Assembly: GCF_026891975.1 (NCBI RefSeq)
Contig: NZ_JAPTGB010000007.1
Coordinates: forward strand, 27,607 to 91,606
DNA from: Methanocorpusculum petauri
GTDB lineage: Archaea; Halobacteriota; Methanomicrobia; Methanomicrobiales; Methanocorpusculaceae
DNA length: 64,000 bases
Direction of reading: 5' to 3'
Below the pieces are notes generated by a model that saw nothing but the letters and a program-made list of their open reading frames with translations, did not search any database and was not told the DNA's origin. Shown here one piece after another: positions 17,385 to 25,921 of this stretch (positions are counted from its first letter, which is position 1; each line of letters starts with the position of its first letter). Made by a program: the position numbers and the translations under genes.

Positions 17385-18236
17385 TTACTCCCCTTTTCTG
17401 CTGATGATCTCGCGGGATGCAAATAGATACTCCTGGGCATATCCGGCATACGCGCCGAAGTGTTCACGGGCATATGCTCCCGCTCTCGCATAGGCGAGTT
17501 TCTTTTCCCCGCCGACATATTTGGTACGCAAAATTCGTTCGATCCATACATCGACCGGCACGGCCTCATATTTTTCAAACGCGAACAGCAGTACACAGTC
17601 CGCAACCTTCGGCCCGACGCCGTTTAGCTCGCAGAGTTTTTTCTGCGCATCAGGATAGGAAAGACTGCGTACAATATCCTGCCACGCAGGATTCTCTGAC
17701 GCCATTGCTGCTGCCCCGCAGATGTAGGCATCGCGGTACCCGACCCTGCAGGATCGAATGTCACAGACCGGAGCTGCGGCGATCGTCTCGGGCAAAGGGA
17801 ACGAATAAAATATTTTGTTGTCACAGAGAATTTTTGTGCCGTACTTTTCCGCGAGGTTTTCGATCCGCATCTGAATGCCCGGAATGTTGGCACAGCTGGA
17901 ACAGATATAGGAGATGAGACACTCCCATGGATCCTGACGCAGAATCCGCAGTCCCCGGCATCGGATGATCGCGTCGTGAATCAGTGGATCACAGTCGATG
18001 TGAGAAAGAATATCGCCAAGATCATGATCCAGCGAAAAGTAGCGGATGAGATCCTCCTCACCCATTCCTTCATACCCGATACCATCAGCGGTCTGCCGTA
18101 CCTTCCAGACCACAGGATCCCCATAAGGAGACGGGGCATACCATATGTCGCCGTACTTTCTCCATCGAAATGCCTGACCACAGGAAACGCTTAACTCAAG
18201 GTTAAACCAGAGATCATCAAGCGGAAACGTCTGCAT
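17385..18236 (-). CDS. ogg: 8-oxoguanine DNA glycosylase (OGG1 type)
   Basis: A 283-residue helix-hairpin-helix/GPD glycosylase that removes 8-oxoguanine and nicks the abasic site. The N-terminal half carries the OGG1 beta domain (SCGQAFRW, YAPSPYGDPVVW). The core holds LNGVGPKVADCVLLF, where the hairpin Lys is the Schiff-base catalyst, and VPVDVWIERIL with the essential Asp. PWECLISYICSSCANIPGI is a family signature. The order of domains and the length match archaeal OGG1. Confidence 0.92.
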   Translation of the reverse strand: MQTFPLDDLWFNLELSVSCGQAFRWRKYGDIWYAPSPYGDPVVWKVRQTADGIGYEGMGEEDLIRYFSLDHDLGDILSHIDCDPLIHDAIIRCRGLRILRQDPWECLISYICSSCANIPGIQMRIENLAEKYGTKILCDNKIFYSFPLPETIAAAPVCDIRSCRVGYRDAYICGAAAMASENPAWQDIVRSLSYPDAQKKLCELNGVGPKVADCVLLFAFEKYEAVPVDVWIERILRTKYVGGEKKLAYARAGAYAREHFGAYAGYAQEYLFASREIISRKGE

Positions 18237-18248
18237 AAAAAAAGAGGA

Positions 18249-18430
18249 TTATTCTTTGATCATCAGATAGCCGAGAACAATACCGCAAAGACCGGCAACC
18301 GCAAGAACAATTCCGATGCCGCCGAGCAGCACCTGAATAAACTGGGGCAGCCAGTACCACATCAGAACAACGCCGACAATTAAAAGAACAATACCAATCA
18401 GGAGGGTTGCAAGACCTGTTTTATCCATAC
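18249..18430 (-). CDS. Small two-helix membrane protein with apparent -1 frameshift
   Basis: On the minus strand ATG at 18430 reads M-D-K-K and then stops after 10 codons (ATG GAT AAA AAA CAG). If the ribosome slips back one base on the run of six A (18419-18424), the frame continues TGLATLLIGIVLLIVGVVLM and so on, giving ~60 residues with two membrane helices and ending LGYLMIKE at TAA (18249-18251). The downstream frame has no ATG before residue ~24. A homopolymer indel, a programmed shift, or a sequencing error could explain it. Confidence 0.45.
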
Positions 18431-18559
18431 ACCATATTGCCCGTATATCCTAATAACCTTACTTTCAGAATTTGGTACAATCGATCAAAGCACCCCCTCC
18501 CGGCTTATGATAATCCTTATGTTTCCAGAAGACATACATAATAGGATGCTAAGCCCTGG

Positions 18560-18578
18560 CATGATACATTGTGTCATG
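18560..18578. promoter_or_regulatory. Dyad upstream of the arylacetate-CoA ligase genes
   Basis: CATGATACA (18560-18568) and TGTGTCATG (18570-18578) form a 19-base dyad with one mismatch pair around a central T. It lies 45 bases ahead of the first ligase ATG, a usual position for an archaeal operator near the transcription start. Confidence 0.45.
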
Positions 18579-18623
18579 GAGTCTCGCGGGGCCTGACTGT
18601 ACAGGAATTGTAAGGACTGCCTT

Positions 18624-19910
18624 ATGTTTTGGAATGAAAAAATGGAGACCCTGCGTGGAAGAGAACTGCAGGAACTTCAGCTGAAACGGCTGAAGGAAAC
18701 TGTTGCACGAACGCAGAATATCGGTTTCTATCAGAAGATGTTTGCCGAGGCAGGCATTTGCCCGGAGGACATCAAAACACTTGACGATCTGTCAAAGATC
18801 CCTTTTACCAAGAAAGCCGATCTTCGCGGAGGATATCCGTTTGGATTCCTCGCGGTTCCGATGAACCGGATCAACCGGATTCACACAACGTCAGGTACAA
18901 CCGGTAAACCGACGGTCGTCGCCTATACCAAAAATGATCTGAACAGCTGGTCGGAATTAATTGCCCGCAACCTGACGATGGTCGGACTCCGTGAAGGCGA
19001 CATGTTCCAGAACGCCTCCAATTATTCACTGTTTACCGGAGGTCTCGGCTTCCATTACGGTGCAGAAAAGATCGGCTGTGCCGTTGTGCCGGCGGGTGTC
19101 GGCAATACCAAACGGCAAATTGAGATGATTCAGGACTTTGGTGTAAACGCGATTCACTGCACGCCAAGCTACGCAATGCATCTCACCGAGGTTGCCGAGG
19201 ACATGCACGCGAACCTTGATTCGCTCAGAATCGGGGTATTCGGTGCTGAGGCATGGTCCGAGAACATGCGCCGTGACCTGGAAAACCGTCTCAACATCAA
19301 AGCCTACGATAGTTACGGCATGAGCGAACTGTTCGGCCCGGGGGTTGCGTTCGAGTGTCCCGAACAGGACGGTCTGCACATCTGGCATGACTGCTACATT
19401 GTGGAGATCATTGACCCGAAAACCGGTGAGACGCTCGGCCCCGGCGAGAAGGGTGAGATGGTGGTTACGCCGCTCGTCAAAGAAGCAATGCCGCTTCTCC
19501 GGTACCGCACCGGGGACATTACGATGCTCATGGAGGATGACTGTCCCTGCGGTCGTGGTCAGAAGATTGCACGGCTGTTCGGCAGAAGCGATGATATGCT
19601 GACCGTGCGCGGAATTAATGTATTCCCGTCTCAGATTGAGCATGTACTCAAGAATATTCCCGAGGTTGGCGACCAGTTTATGGTGTACATCGACCGCGTG
19701 AATCATCTGGATGAGATGACGATTGAGGTTGAGATCAACAAGCATCTCTTCAGCGGTGAGTTGAGTGATCTCGCCAGACTCCAGAACAAAATCGGTAAAG
19801 CCCTGCATGAAACCCTTACCCTTCGTGCCAATGTCCAGCTCGTTGAACCGGGATCCCTCCCCCGGTTTGAGGGCAAGGCAAAACGGGTTGTGGACCGGAG
19901 GACAATTTAA
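18624..19910 (+). CDS. paaK: Phenylacetate-CoA ligase-like AMP-forming enzyme, copy 1
   Basis: A 428-residue adenylate-forming ligase, the usual PaaK length. The P-loop-like TTSGTTGKPTVVAYTKND, the aryl-pocket/AMP motif DSYGMSELFGPGVAFEC, RYRTGDI and the C-terminal RGINVFPSQIEHVLKNIPEVG all fit. In methanogens such enzymes probably activate imported aryl acids (phenylacetate, indoleacetate) for reductive carboxylation by indolepyruvate oxidoreductase to aromatic amino acids. That oxidoreductase is not in this window, so the role is inferred. The second copy follows after two bases. Confidence 0.88.
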   Translation: MFWNEKMETLRGRELQELQLKRLKETVARTQNIGFYQKMFAEAGICPEDIKTLDDLSKIPFTKKADLRGGYPFGFLAVPMNRINRIHTTSGTTGKPTVVAYTKNDLNSWSELIARNLTMVGLREGDMFQNASNYSLFTGGLGFHYGAEKIGCAVVPAGVGNTKRQIEMIQDFGVNAIHCTPSYAMHLTEVAEDMHANLDSLRIGVFGAEAWSENMRRDLENRLNIKAYDSYGMSELFGPGVAFECPEQDGLHIWHDCYIVEIIDPKTGETLGPGEKGEMVVTPLVKEAMPLLRYRTGDITMLMEDDCPCGRGQKIARLFGRSDDMLTVRGINVFPSQIEHVLKNIPEVGDQFMVYIDRVNHLDEMTIEVEINKHLFSGELSDLARLQNKIGKALHETLTLRANVQLVEPGSLPRFEGKAKRVVDRRTI

Positions 19911-19912
19911 TT

Positions 19913-21214
19913 ATGCCATACTATAACGAAAAAATTGAAACACTTCCCAAAACAGAGTTGGAAAAACTGCAGTACCAGGAGCTGAAAGTTCTTGTTGAAC
20001 GTCTCTATGCAAGCTCTGCTTTCTACCATGACAAGATGAAAACGGCGGGTGTGCTTCCGTCCGATATCAAGTCCCTTGCAGACATTGCAAAACTTCCGAC
20101 GATGAAAAAAACAGATCTCCGCGACAATTACCCGGACAAACTTGTCTGCTGTCCGAAGGAGGAACTCGTCCGCTATCATGTGTCCTCGGGGACGACCGGC
20201 AAACCGACAGTGGTTGCCTACACGAAAAATGATGTGGAATTGTGGGCCGAGGCGGTTGCACGATCCCTGGTATCCTGTGGTCTTGGTCGCGGTGATGTAT
20301 TGCAGGTTGCCTACGGATACGGTCTGTTTACCGGCGGTCTTGGTCTGCACTACGGCGGCGAGAAGCTGGGTGCAACGGTGATTCCGGCATCCACTGGAAA
20401 CTCTGAACGACAGATTGAGCTGATTCAGGATCTGGAGACGACTGCAATTGCCTGTACACCGTCCTATTTCATCCACTTAATTGATGTGGCAAAGAAGATG
20501 GGTGTTGATATCGCGAAGGAAACAAAGCTCCGGACTGCAATTCTTGGTGCTGAACCATGGTCTGAGTCGATGCGGCAGTACATCCATGAGCAGTCCGGTG
20601 TTACGGCCCACAACATCTTCGGAACGTCTGAGATCTCAGGGCCGATGTTTACCGACTGCGGCGAGTTGAACGGTATGCACATCTGCGGTGATATTGCCTA
20701 TACGGAGATTCTGGATCCCGAGACCGGCGAGTCCTTGCCCGCCGGTGAAAAGGGTGAGCTGACAATGACAATTCTGAAGAAGGAGGCAATTCCAATGATT
20801 CGCTACCGTATCGGCGATATTACCTCAATTCTTGAGGGCGACTGTCCCTGCGGCAGAACATCTCCGCGCATTGACCGTCTGCAGGGCAGAGTGGATGACA
20901 TGCTGGTTATCCGCGGCATTAATGTGTTCCCGTCGGCGGTGGAGCACGCACTTCTCCGCGTACCGGAACTGACGAGCCACTTTATGCTGGAGATTACCCG
21001 CACTGGCCCGCTGGATGATATGCAGGTGAAGGTGGAGTTAAAGCCGGATGCGATGACGGACAGTATCAACGGTCTGATTGGTCTGCAGTCCCGGGTAGAG
21101 CGGACACTGCGCGATGCACTGAATGTTTCCGCTAAGGTTGAGCTGTGCCCGCCGAACTCCCTCCCGCGTTTTGAAGGGAAAGCAAAGCGTGTTATTGATC
21201 ACCGGGTGTTCTAA
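19913..21214 (+). CDS. paaK: Phenylacetate-CoA ligase-like AMP-forming enzyme, copy 2
   Basis: A 433-residue tandem paralogue of the preceding gene with the same motifs: VSSGTTGKPTVVAYTKND, NIFGTSEISGPMF, RYRIGDI and RGINVFPSAVEHALLRVPEL. The aryl-pocket segments differ (FGTSEISGP against YGMSELFGP), so the two may prefer different aryl acids. Its stop directly abuts the ACT-domain gene, indicating one operon. Confidence 0.88.
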   Translation: MPYYNEKIETLPKTELEKLQYQELKVLVERLYASSAFYHDKMKTAGVLPSDIKSLADIAKLPTMKKTDLRDNYPDKLVCCPKEELVRYHVSSGTTGKPTVVAYTKNDVELWAEAVARSLVSCGLGRGDVLQVAYGYGLFTGGLGLHYGGEKLGATVIPASTGNSERQIELIQDLETTAIACTPSYFIHLIDVAKKMGVDIAKETKLRTAILGAEPWSESMRQYIHEQSGVTAHNIFGTSEISGPMFTDCGELNGMHICGDIAYTEILDPETGESLPAGEKGELTMTILKKEAIPMIRYRIGDITSILEGDCPCGRTSPRIDRLQGRVDDMLVIRGINVFPSAVEHALLRVPELTSHFMLEITRTGPLDDMQVKVELKPDAMTDSINGLIGLQSRVERTLRDALNVSAKVELCPPNSLPRFEGKAKRVIDHRVF

Positions 21215-21652
21215 ATGACGCGAAACAAGTATTTCATCAAACAGCTTTCGATATTTTCGGAAAACAAGTCAGGACGACTTGCAGCAATTGCAAAAGTGTT
21301 CGAGGAAAGCAAGGTCAATATTCATGCGTTCAGCATTGCCGAGGCAAACAGTTTCGGTGTAGTCCGGGCGATCGTGGATAAGCCAGAGATTGCATTTGAA
21401 GCATTTTCGAAACAGAACTATGCGCTGCAGTACACCGATGTTCTGGGCATCAAGATGAATGATGTCCCGGGTGGTCTGTACCATGTGGCAAACCTTCTGG
21501 GCAGTATCGGCATCAACATTGAGTACGCATATGCATTCCGCACGGGAACGTTCGGCACGCTGATTGTGAAGGTATCAAACCCTGAAGATGCGGTGGAAAA
21601 GATTCTTTCCGCGGGTCTTGAACTTGTTCCGGCGACGGATTATAATTTTTAA
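21215..21652 (+). CDS. Tandem ACT-domain protein, copy 1
   Basis: A 145-residue protein with two ACT domains (~5-70 and ~72-140). KQLSIFSENKSGRLAAIAKVF and the second DVPGGLYHVANLLGSIGINIEYAYAF are typical amino-acid-binding ACT starts. No catalytic domain is fused. It starts at the base after the second PaaK-like ligase, so it likely senses an aromatic amino acid and modulates the ligases (inference). Confidence 0.88.
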   Translation: MTRNKYFIKQLSIFSENKSGRLAAIAKVFEESKVNIHAFSIAEANSFGVVRAIVDKPEIAFEAFSKQNYALQYTDVLGIKMNDVPGGLYHVANLLGSIGINIEYAYAFRTGTFGTLIVKVSNPEDAVEKILSAGLELVPATDYNF

Positions 21653-21801
21653 TTTCTTTTTTGTATGGACTTTGATGTCTGAAGGCAGCTCATGATAAGC
21701 TTTTCCAGAAAAAAATCCAACGAAATCTTTTCTCACAGTGTTCATCATCAAAAACTTAATACACTTTCCCGTGGGAGATAGAGAATAAGAGTGATTTCGT
21801 C

Positions 21802-22248
21802 ATGACCAGTGAATATAGTATTAAACAGCTTTCGATCTTTGCTCCCAATACACCCGGAACACTGGCAGAGATCGCGAAAATCTTCTTGGACAGTGAAGTA
21901 AACATCTCGGCCTTCTGCATTGCCGAGGCGAATAATTTTGGTGTAGTGCGGGCAGTTGTTGACAAACCCGATCTGGCATTTCAGGCGTTTGAAAAGAAAA
22001 ATTATCTGCTGAAGTTCACGGATGTTTTTGCAGTGAAAATGTCTGACGTGCCGGGCGGTCTCTATGAGGTTGCATCAAAGTTTGGCGCAGCAGGTCTGAA
22101 TATTGAGTACGCCTATGCGTCACGGAGCGCAACGACACCAACGCTGGTGGTGTATGTTTCCAATACCGATATTTCGCCGGAGACGGCTGTCGAGAAGATT
22201 CTTGCATCAGGTCTTGTTCTGGTACGTGCGGCAGAAATGCGGATCTGA
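21802..22248 (+). CDS. Tandem ACT-domain protein, copy 2
   Basis: A 148-residue paralogue of the preceding protein (KQLSIFAPNTPGTLAEIAKIF; DVPGGLYEVASKFGAAGLNIEYAYAS). It is separated by a 149-base gap that contains AAAACTTAATACAC as a possible TATA region, so it may have its own promoter. The role is presumed to be ligand sensing in aromatic amino-acid metabolism. Confidence 0.86.
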   Translation: MTSEYSIKQLSIFAPNTPGTLAEIAKIFLDSEVNISAFCIAEANNFGVVRAVVDKPDLAFQAFEKKNYLLKFTDVFAVKMSDVPGGLYEVASKFGAAGLNIEYAYASRSATTPTLVVYVSNTDISPETAVEKILASGLVLVRAAEMRI

Positions 22249-22284
22249 TATTTCTTTTTGTTTTTAAAAAAAAAGGTGAAGATA
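22249..22284. terminator. T-rich/A-rich bidirectional termination region
   Basis: Runs of T on the plus strand (22254-22265) followed by a run of A, which is T on the minus strand (22266-22274), lie between convergent genes. Archaeal RNA polymerase terminates at such U-tracts. Confidence 0.45.
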
Positions 22285-22878
22285 TTATGACCGCTCGCCA
22301 TAGATGCGTTTGATCTCATGTGCCTGAGCGGTCTTGTCTTTTCGCTGGATAATGTTGCCCTTCCGCAGTTTGATGCGGGTAATCCTGAACTGTTTTCCAT
22401 TGACTGAAGTGATGTGATCAACGGTGTAGACTTTGTCCCCCGGTACCTGTTCATAGAGCGGGATGGTTGTTGCGCCTTTGTTTAGGGATGCGCGGATGAT
22501 GACTTTGTCCACGAGGCGTGTCCAGAGAACTTCAATCTCTTCTGCCGGAAGTTTGGATCTGCGGGCATTGTCACGCTCAATGGACATGACCTCAACGCCG
22601 TAGGATTCGTCACCGACCTCTGCAACCAGAAAATCTCCGACAGAGCAGATATCTCCTTCCATGAGTTCGATGGTTCCGGTGTGGGATTCAGTACCGTAGC
22701 TGACGATGGTTTTGATGGTGAAAATTTTCGGCTCCTTCAGCGTGACCCGCATGGTGTGGCCGCATTCGGTACAGCGCACGACTGCTTCCGGCGGTTCTTT
22801 GAGGATTTCAAAATCCGTCTCCTCACCGCAGACGGGACAGTCAAGAATTATCATATCGGTATCCATTGTGCTAATCAT
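22285..22878 (-). CDS. HVO_0476-family zinc-finger protein
   Basis: From the ATG at 22878 (AAAGG seven bases upstream) the product has 197 residues; ATG 22866 and TTG 22914 are alternatives. The N-terminus is a zinc ribbon, CPVCGEETDFEIL... VRCTECGHTM. The C-terminal part is an OB-like/beta-rich domain ending in basic residues (KLRKGNIIQRKDKTAQAHEI). The family is archaeal and of unknown function; a nucleic-acid-linked role is guessed from the ribbon and basic tail. It is divergent from the DUF371 gene. Confidence 0.8.
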   Translation of the reverse strand: MISTMDTDMIILDCPVCGEETDFEILKEPPEAVVRCTECGHTMRVTLKEPKIFTIKTIVSYGTESHTGTIELMEGDICSVGDFLVAEVGDESYGVEVMSIERDNARRSKLPAEEIEVLWTRLVDKVIIRASLNKGATTIPLYEQVPGDKVYTVDHITSVNGKQFRITRIKLRKGNIIQRKDKTAQAHEIKRIYGERS

Positions 22879-22950
22879 GTTGCCTTTTGAGATAGTTAAT
22901 CTACTGCTGACCAAGACTCCGGGACAATCTATTTGTTCACGAAGAACCAG

Positions 22951-23391
22951 ATGTTAGCAAAAGCAATGGAGATCACAGAAACTATCCACTGTCGCGGTCA
23001 CAAAAACGTTCGGGCACTGCACAAAAGCACCTTTGAGATCACCAAAGAAACCGATCTGTCTCCCAATGGAGACTGCATCATCGCTGTCGGAGCTGATCTC
23101 GGTGCCGCCGATCTCTCTCCTGCATTCCGTGATGCCGTCTCCCGCAACGGAATCATCCTCACTACCACACTCTCCTGCGGCGGCGTAACCGCAACCGTTC
23201 GATCCGAAGGATGTTCCGGCATCACGCTCACGCACGAAACCGATCTCGTCTGGAGGCGCAGTACTTTCCTCTGCCCCCGCACTATCGCCGTTTACAGCGA
23301 CCACACCGCACGGCAGCTCCCGCGCGAACTGATCGAAAAGCTACAGAACGAGGAAGAGATGACCGTTACTCTTCGGGCTGAACTTCCGTAA
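22951..23391 (+). CDS. DUF371 family protein
   Basis: A 146-residue protein from the ATG at 22951 (an upstream TTG at 22933 is in frame). CRGHKNVRALHKSTFEITKE and LSPNGDCIIAVGADLG are the DUF371 signature, conserved through archaea. No function is established. Its 3' end overlaps the convergent xseB gene by 26 bases. Confidence 0.85.
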   Translation: MLAKAMEITETIHCRGHKNVRALHKSTFEITKETDLSPNGDCIIAVGADLGAADLSPAFRDAVSRNGIILTTTLSCGGVTATVRSEGCSGITLTHETDLVWRRSTFLCPRTIAVYSDHTARQLPRELIEKLQNEEEMTVTLRAELP

Positions 23392-23566
23392 TCGTCAGCT
23401 CCGCTGCCTGCAAAAATTCCTCGCAGCTGCGGATCAGCGCAAGTCCCCGCTGATGCAGACGCACCGCCTCCTCAATCGGTGTTTCAGGGTCATCAAGCTG
23501 CTTTGCAATCGTCTTCAACTCGGCGATCATCGATTCATATGTCTGAACTTCAGGTGTCTCTGTCAT
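23366..23566 (-). CDS. xseB: Exodeoxyribonuclease VII small subunit
   Basis: The ATG at 23566 with GGAG 11 bases upstream gives 66 residues, the normal XseB length. The three-helix pattern YESMIAELKTIAKQLDDPETPIEEAVRLHQRG contains the XseB core (E-x-L-x2-I...LE-x2-V..YE..) in slightly diverged form. It begins inside the xseA 3' end (17-base overlap). XseB coats XseA in the bacterial enzyme. Confidence 0.86.
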   Translation of the reverse strand: MTETPEVQTYESMIAELKTIAKQLDDPETPIEEAVRLHQRGLALIRSCEEFLQAAELTITEVQPEE

Positions 23567-24962
23567 ACGTAACATTCTCCACGACGGCGATCGCCTCTCC
23601 GTCCGAAAGCCGGAGAGACAGGCAGTCGCCTGCACTGATATTTTTTGCCGAACGGATCACGGCCCCTTCCTTCCAGACGAGGGCGTAGCCAAGTTCAAGC
23701 GGTTTATACGGATCTCTGCCGAGGATGATCTCCTTCTGGGCAAGGAGTTCCAGACGGGCCGTTACTATCAGCGTCCGCGCTGACTTTGCAACCGTCTCGC
23801 CAAGTGATCGGCACTGTTCACGCTCGGACGAAACTCTCCGAAGAAGAGCGGACGTAATCCGCTCCGCAAAGTCCGCCGTCTGCTGATGCATCTGATCCAG
23901 CTTCCGCGAAAGCCGTGACGGCTCGACCCGCTCGGCAAGATCCGCAAGTGTACTTCGCTCCGCCGCAAACCGCCCGCTAACCGTATCGCGGATCGTTCTG
24001 CGCATCTCCTCAAGCTGATGCAGAAGAACCGACCGGTCGGGAACGACCGTCTCCGCCGCAGCCGACGGTGTCGGCACGCGGCGGTCGGCCGCATAATCAG
24101 CAAGCGTCGTGTCCGTTTCATGACCCACCGCACTGATTACCGGAACAGTGGACGCCGCAATTGCCCGAACCACATCCGGATGATTGAACTCGAACAGATC
24201 CTCAAAACTCCCGCCGCCCCGGGCGACGATGATCACATCCGCCTTCTTCTGCAAAGACCGGATTGCCGCAGCAATCTGGATGTGCGCACCATCTCCCTGC
24301 ACTGCGGTGTGTGCAAGCAGAATCGGCAGCGGATAACGGCGCGTGATAACATTCCGGATGTCCTGCAGAACCGAACCTGTCCTCGACGTTACCACGCCCA
24401 CACAGGTAGGAAAGACCGGCGGTGAGCGGCGGTCGCACTCCGCACGCGGGATCACACCCTCGGCGGTCAGCTGTTTTTTCCACTCCTCTTTCTGAAGATA
24501 CAGACCGGTTTTTCCGGAAAGAGCGGGTTCAAGCTTCTTAATTACGAACTGCATCTTTCCGTACGGCGGATAGAAGTCCACGTAACCGGTCGCCCGAACC
24601 AGCACACCGTCCTTCACCGGAAACGCCACCGTCTTTGCGGCATACTTCCACATAACGCAGGGCATCGTTGCCTTGTCGTCACCGTGTTCGGACAGTGAGA
24701 AGTACATATGTCCCGAAGAGTGAGGGCGGTATCCGGTGATCTCACCCTGAACGCAGACATTGGTGAGAAGGGGCGTATCAATAGCATCGCGTATCCGCTC
24801 CGCAAGATCAGATACACTCAGAACCGCAGGATCATTCGATGTCTGCGTTTCACTTACCGCAAGCGCCGAGTTCTCCAGAACCGGCGCGATGACATTTGGT
24901 GTCATCTCATCAGGTTCTGCATCACCAAACGCCAGCAACATCTGCTGCCCCTTCCCTGCCAT
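23550..24962 (-). CDS. xseA: Exodeoxyribonuclease VII large subunit
   Basis: XseA degrades single-stranded DNA from both ends. The start is uncertain: ATG 24962 (470 residues) lies only 21 bases from the divergent gene, and ATG 24905 (451 residues) is nearer the family start. An OB fold comes first (SVSDLAERIRDAIDTP, VCVQGEITGYRPHSSGHMYF), then the catalytic domain with GVVTSRTGSVLQDIRNVITR, DVIIVARGGGSFEDLFEFN and SAVGHETDTTLADYAADRRVPTPSAAAE, then a coiled coil. The enzyme is bacterial in origin and patchy in archaea. Confidence 0.92.
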   Translation of the reverse strand: MAGKGQQMLLAFGDAEPDEMTPNVIAPVLENSALAVSETQTSNDPAVLSVSDLAERIRDAIDTPLLTNVCVQGEITGYRPHSSGHMYFSLSEHGDDKATMPCVMWKYAAKTVAFPVKDGVLVRATGYVDFYPPYGKMQFVIKKLEPALSGKTGLYLQKEEWKKQLTAEGVIPRAECDRRSPPVFPTCVGVVTSRTGSVLQDIRNVITRRYPLPILLAHTAVQGDGAHIQIAAAIRSLQKKADVIIVARGGGSFEDLFEFNHPDVVRAIAASTVPVISAVGHETDTTLADYAADRRVPTPSAAAETVVPDRSVLLHQLEEMRRTIRDTVSGRFAAERSTLADLAERVEPSRLSRKLDQMHQQTADFAERITSALLRRVSSEREQCRSLGETVAKSARTLIVTARLELLAQKEIILGRDPYKPLELGYALVWKEGAVIRSAKNISAGDCLSLRLSDGEAIAVVENVTYDRDT

Positions 24963-24983
24963 TACCCATAGGTTGGTATTCGG

Positions 24984-25832
24984 ATGAAAGAAACCTATCT
25001 GATCACCATGATCCGACTTGGCGCATCCAGCATGTTCTTCCACGAGTATCAGCCCGCAGAAATATTCTCCGCAATGGACTGCGCAGGACTGGATCATATT
25101 GAATTCTGGATGGAAACACCGGAGTTCTGGATGCAGGGCGCAGACCCCTCGGTACTGCAGGACTTGATGAAACAGCACCCGCACCTTGTACCCATCGCCA
25201 TGCATGCGCCGGTTTTTGATCTCAATCCCTGCTCGTTTAATCCGGGTGTTGCAAAACTCTCGGCTGACTATACCTGTAAAACCATTGAGATGCTGGATCA
25301 GCTCGGCGGCGGTGTGGTTACCATCCATCCGGGAAAGAGGACAGCGAAACGTCCGGTCGGTCCGCTGGATCGCGCGCGTCTTGCCGCCTATCTGGACATC
25401 ATCTCCAAATGCGCATTTGGTACAGGTGTTACCGTGGCAATTGAAAATATGCCTCCCGCCGTAAACGCCCAGCTGGTCACACCTGATTCGGTTTGCGGAG
25501 TTCTGGATGAGTATGCGTGGCTTTCCTTTACCTGGGACTACGCGCATGCACAGGCAACACTGCCGAATGATCCGTTTGCGTTTCTCCGTGACTGCAAAGA
25601 CCGAATGGTCAATATCCATGCGAGCCTTGGAACGGAAAAGATGATGCACACCCCACTTGCCGGAACTCCTGCGGGAGAGCGGCTCAAAGAAGAACTTGCC
25701 ACAGCAAAGTATGCAGGACTGCTAACGTTTGAACTGGAAGACCTCAACTTCCGGAAGATTCTCGATTACACAGAAAAAACATCCGTACTTGCTACCGAGA
25801 CCGCATGGTTTTCGGATCTCCGATCAATTTAA
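24984..25832 (+). CDS. Sugar phosphate isomerase/epimerase-like TIM barrel protein
   Basis: A 282-residue protein of the AP-endonuclease-2/xylose-isomerase-like TIM-barrel superfamily. Metal-ligand candidates sit at strand ends: VPIAMHAPVFDLNP, VVTIHPGKR, VAIENMPP, FTWDYAHAQ, VNIHASLG and LTFELED. These fit a divalent-metal site, but the substrate cannot be read. It is divergent from xseA with 21 bases between starts, so promoters must overlap. Confidence 0.8.
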   Translation: MKETYLITMIRLGASSMFFHEYQPAEIFSAMDCAGLDHIEFWMETPEFWMQGADPSVLQDLMKQHPHLVPIAMHAPVFDLNPCSFNPGVAKLSADYTCKTIEMLDQLGGGVVTIHPGKRTAKRPVGPLDRARLAAYLDIISKCAFGTGVTVAIENMPPAVNAQLVTPDSVCGVLDEYAWLSFTWDYAHAQATLPNDPFAFLRDCKDRMVNIHASLGTEKMMHTPLAGTPAGERLKEELATAKYAGLLTFELEDLNFRKILDYTEKTSVLATETAWFSDLRSI

Positions 25833-25921
25833 GGACGATAATTCATATATTAAGAAAGAGATTTGCAAATGAATATGATAACGGGTTCAGGGCACCGGAA
25901 TAGATCTGCCGCACCTGCGGC

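Noticed and set aside
24984..25649. N-terminal extension of XseA across the TIM-barrel gene
   Set aside because: The extra ~230 codons are the antisense of the isomerase-like gene, which has clear coding motifs.
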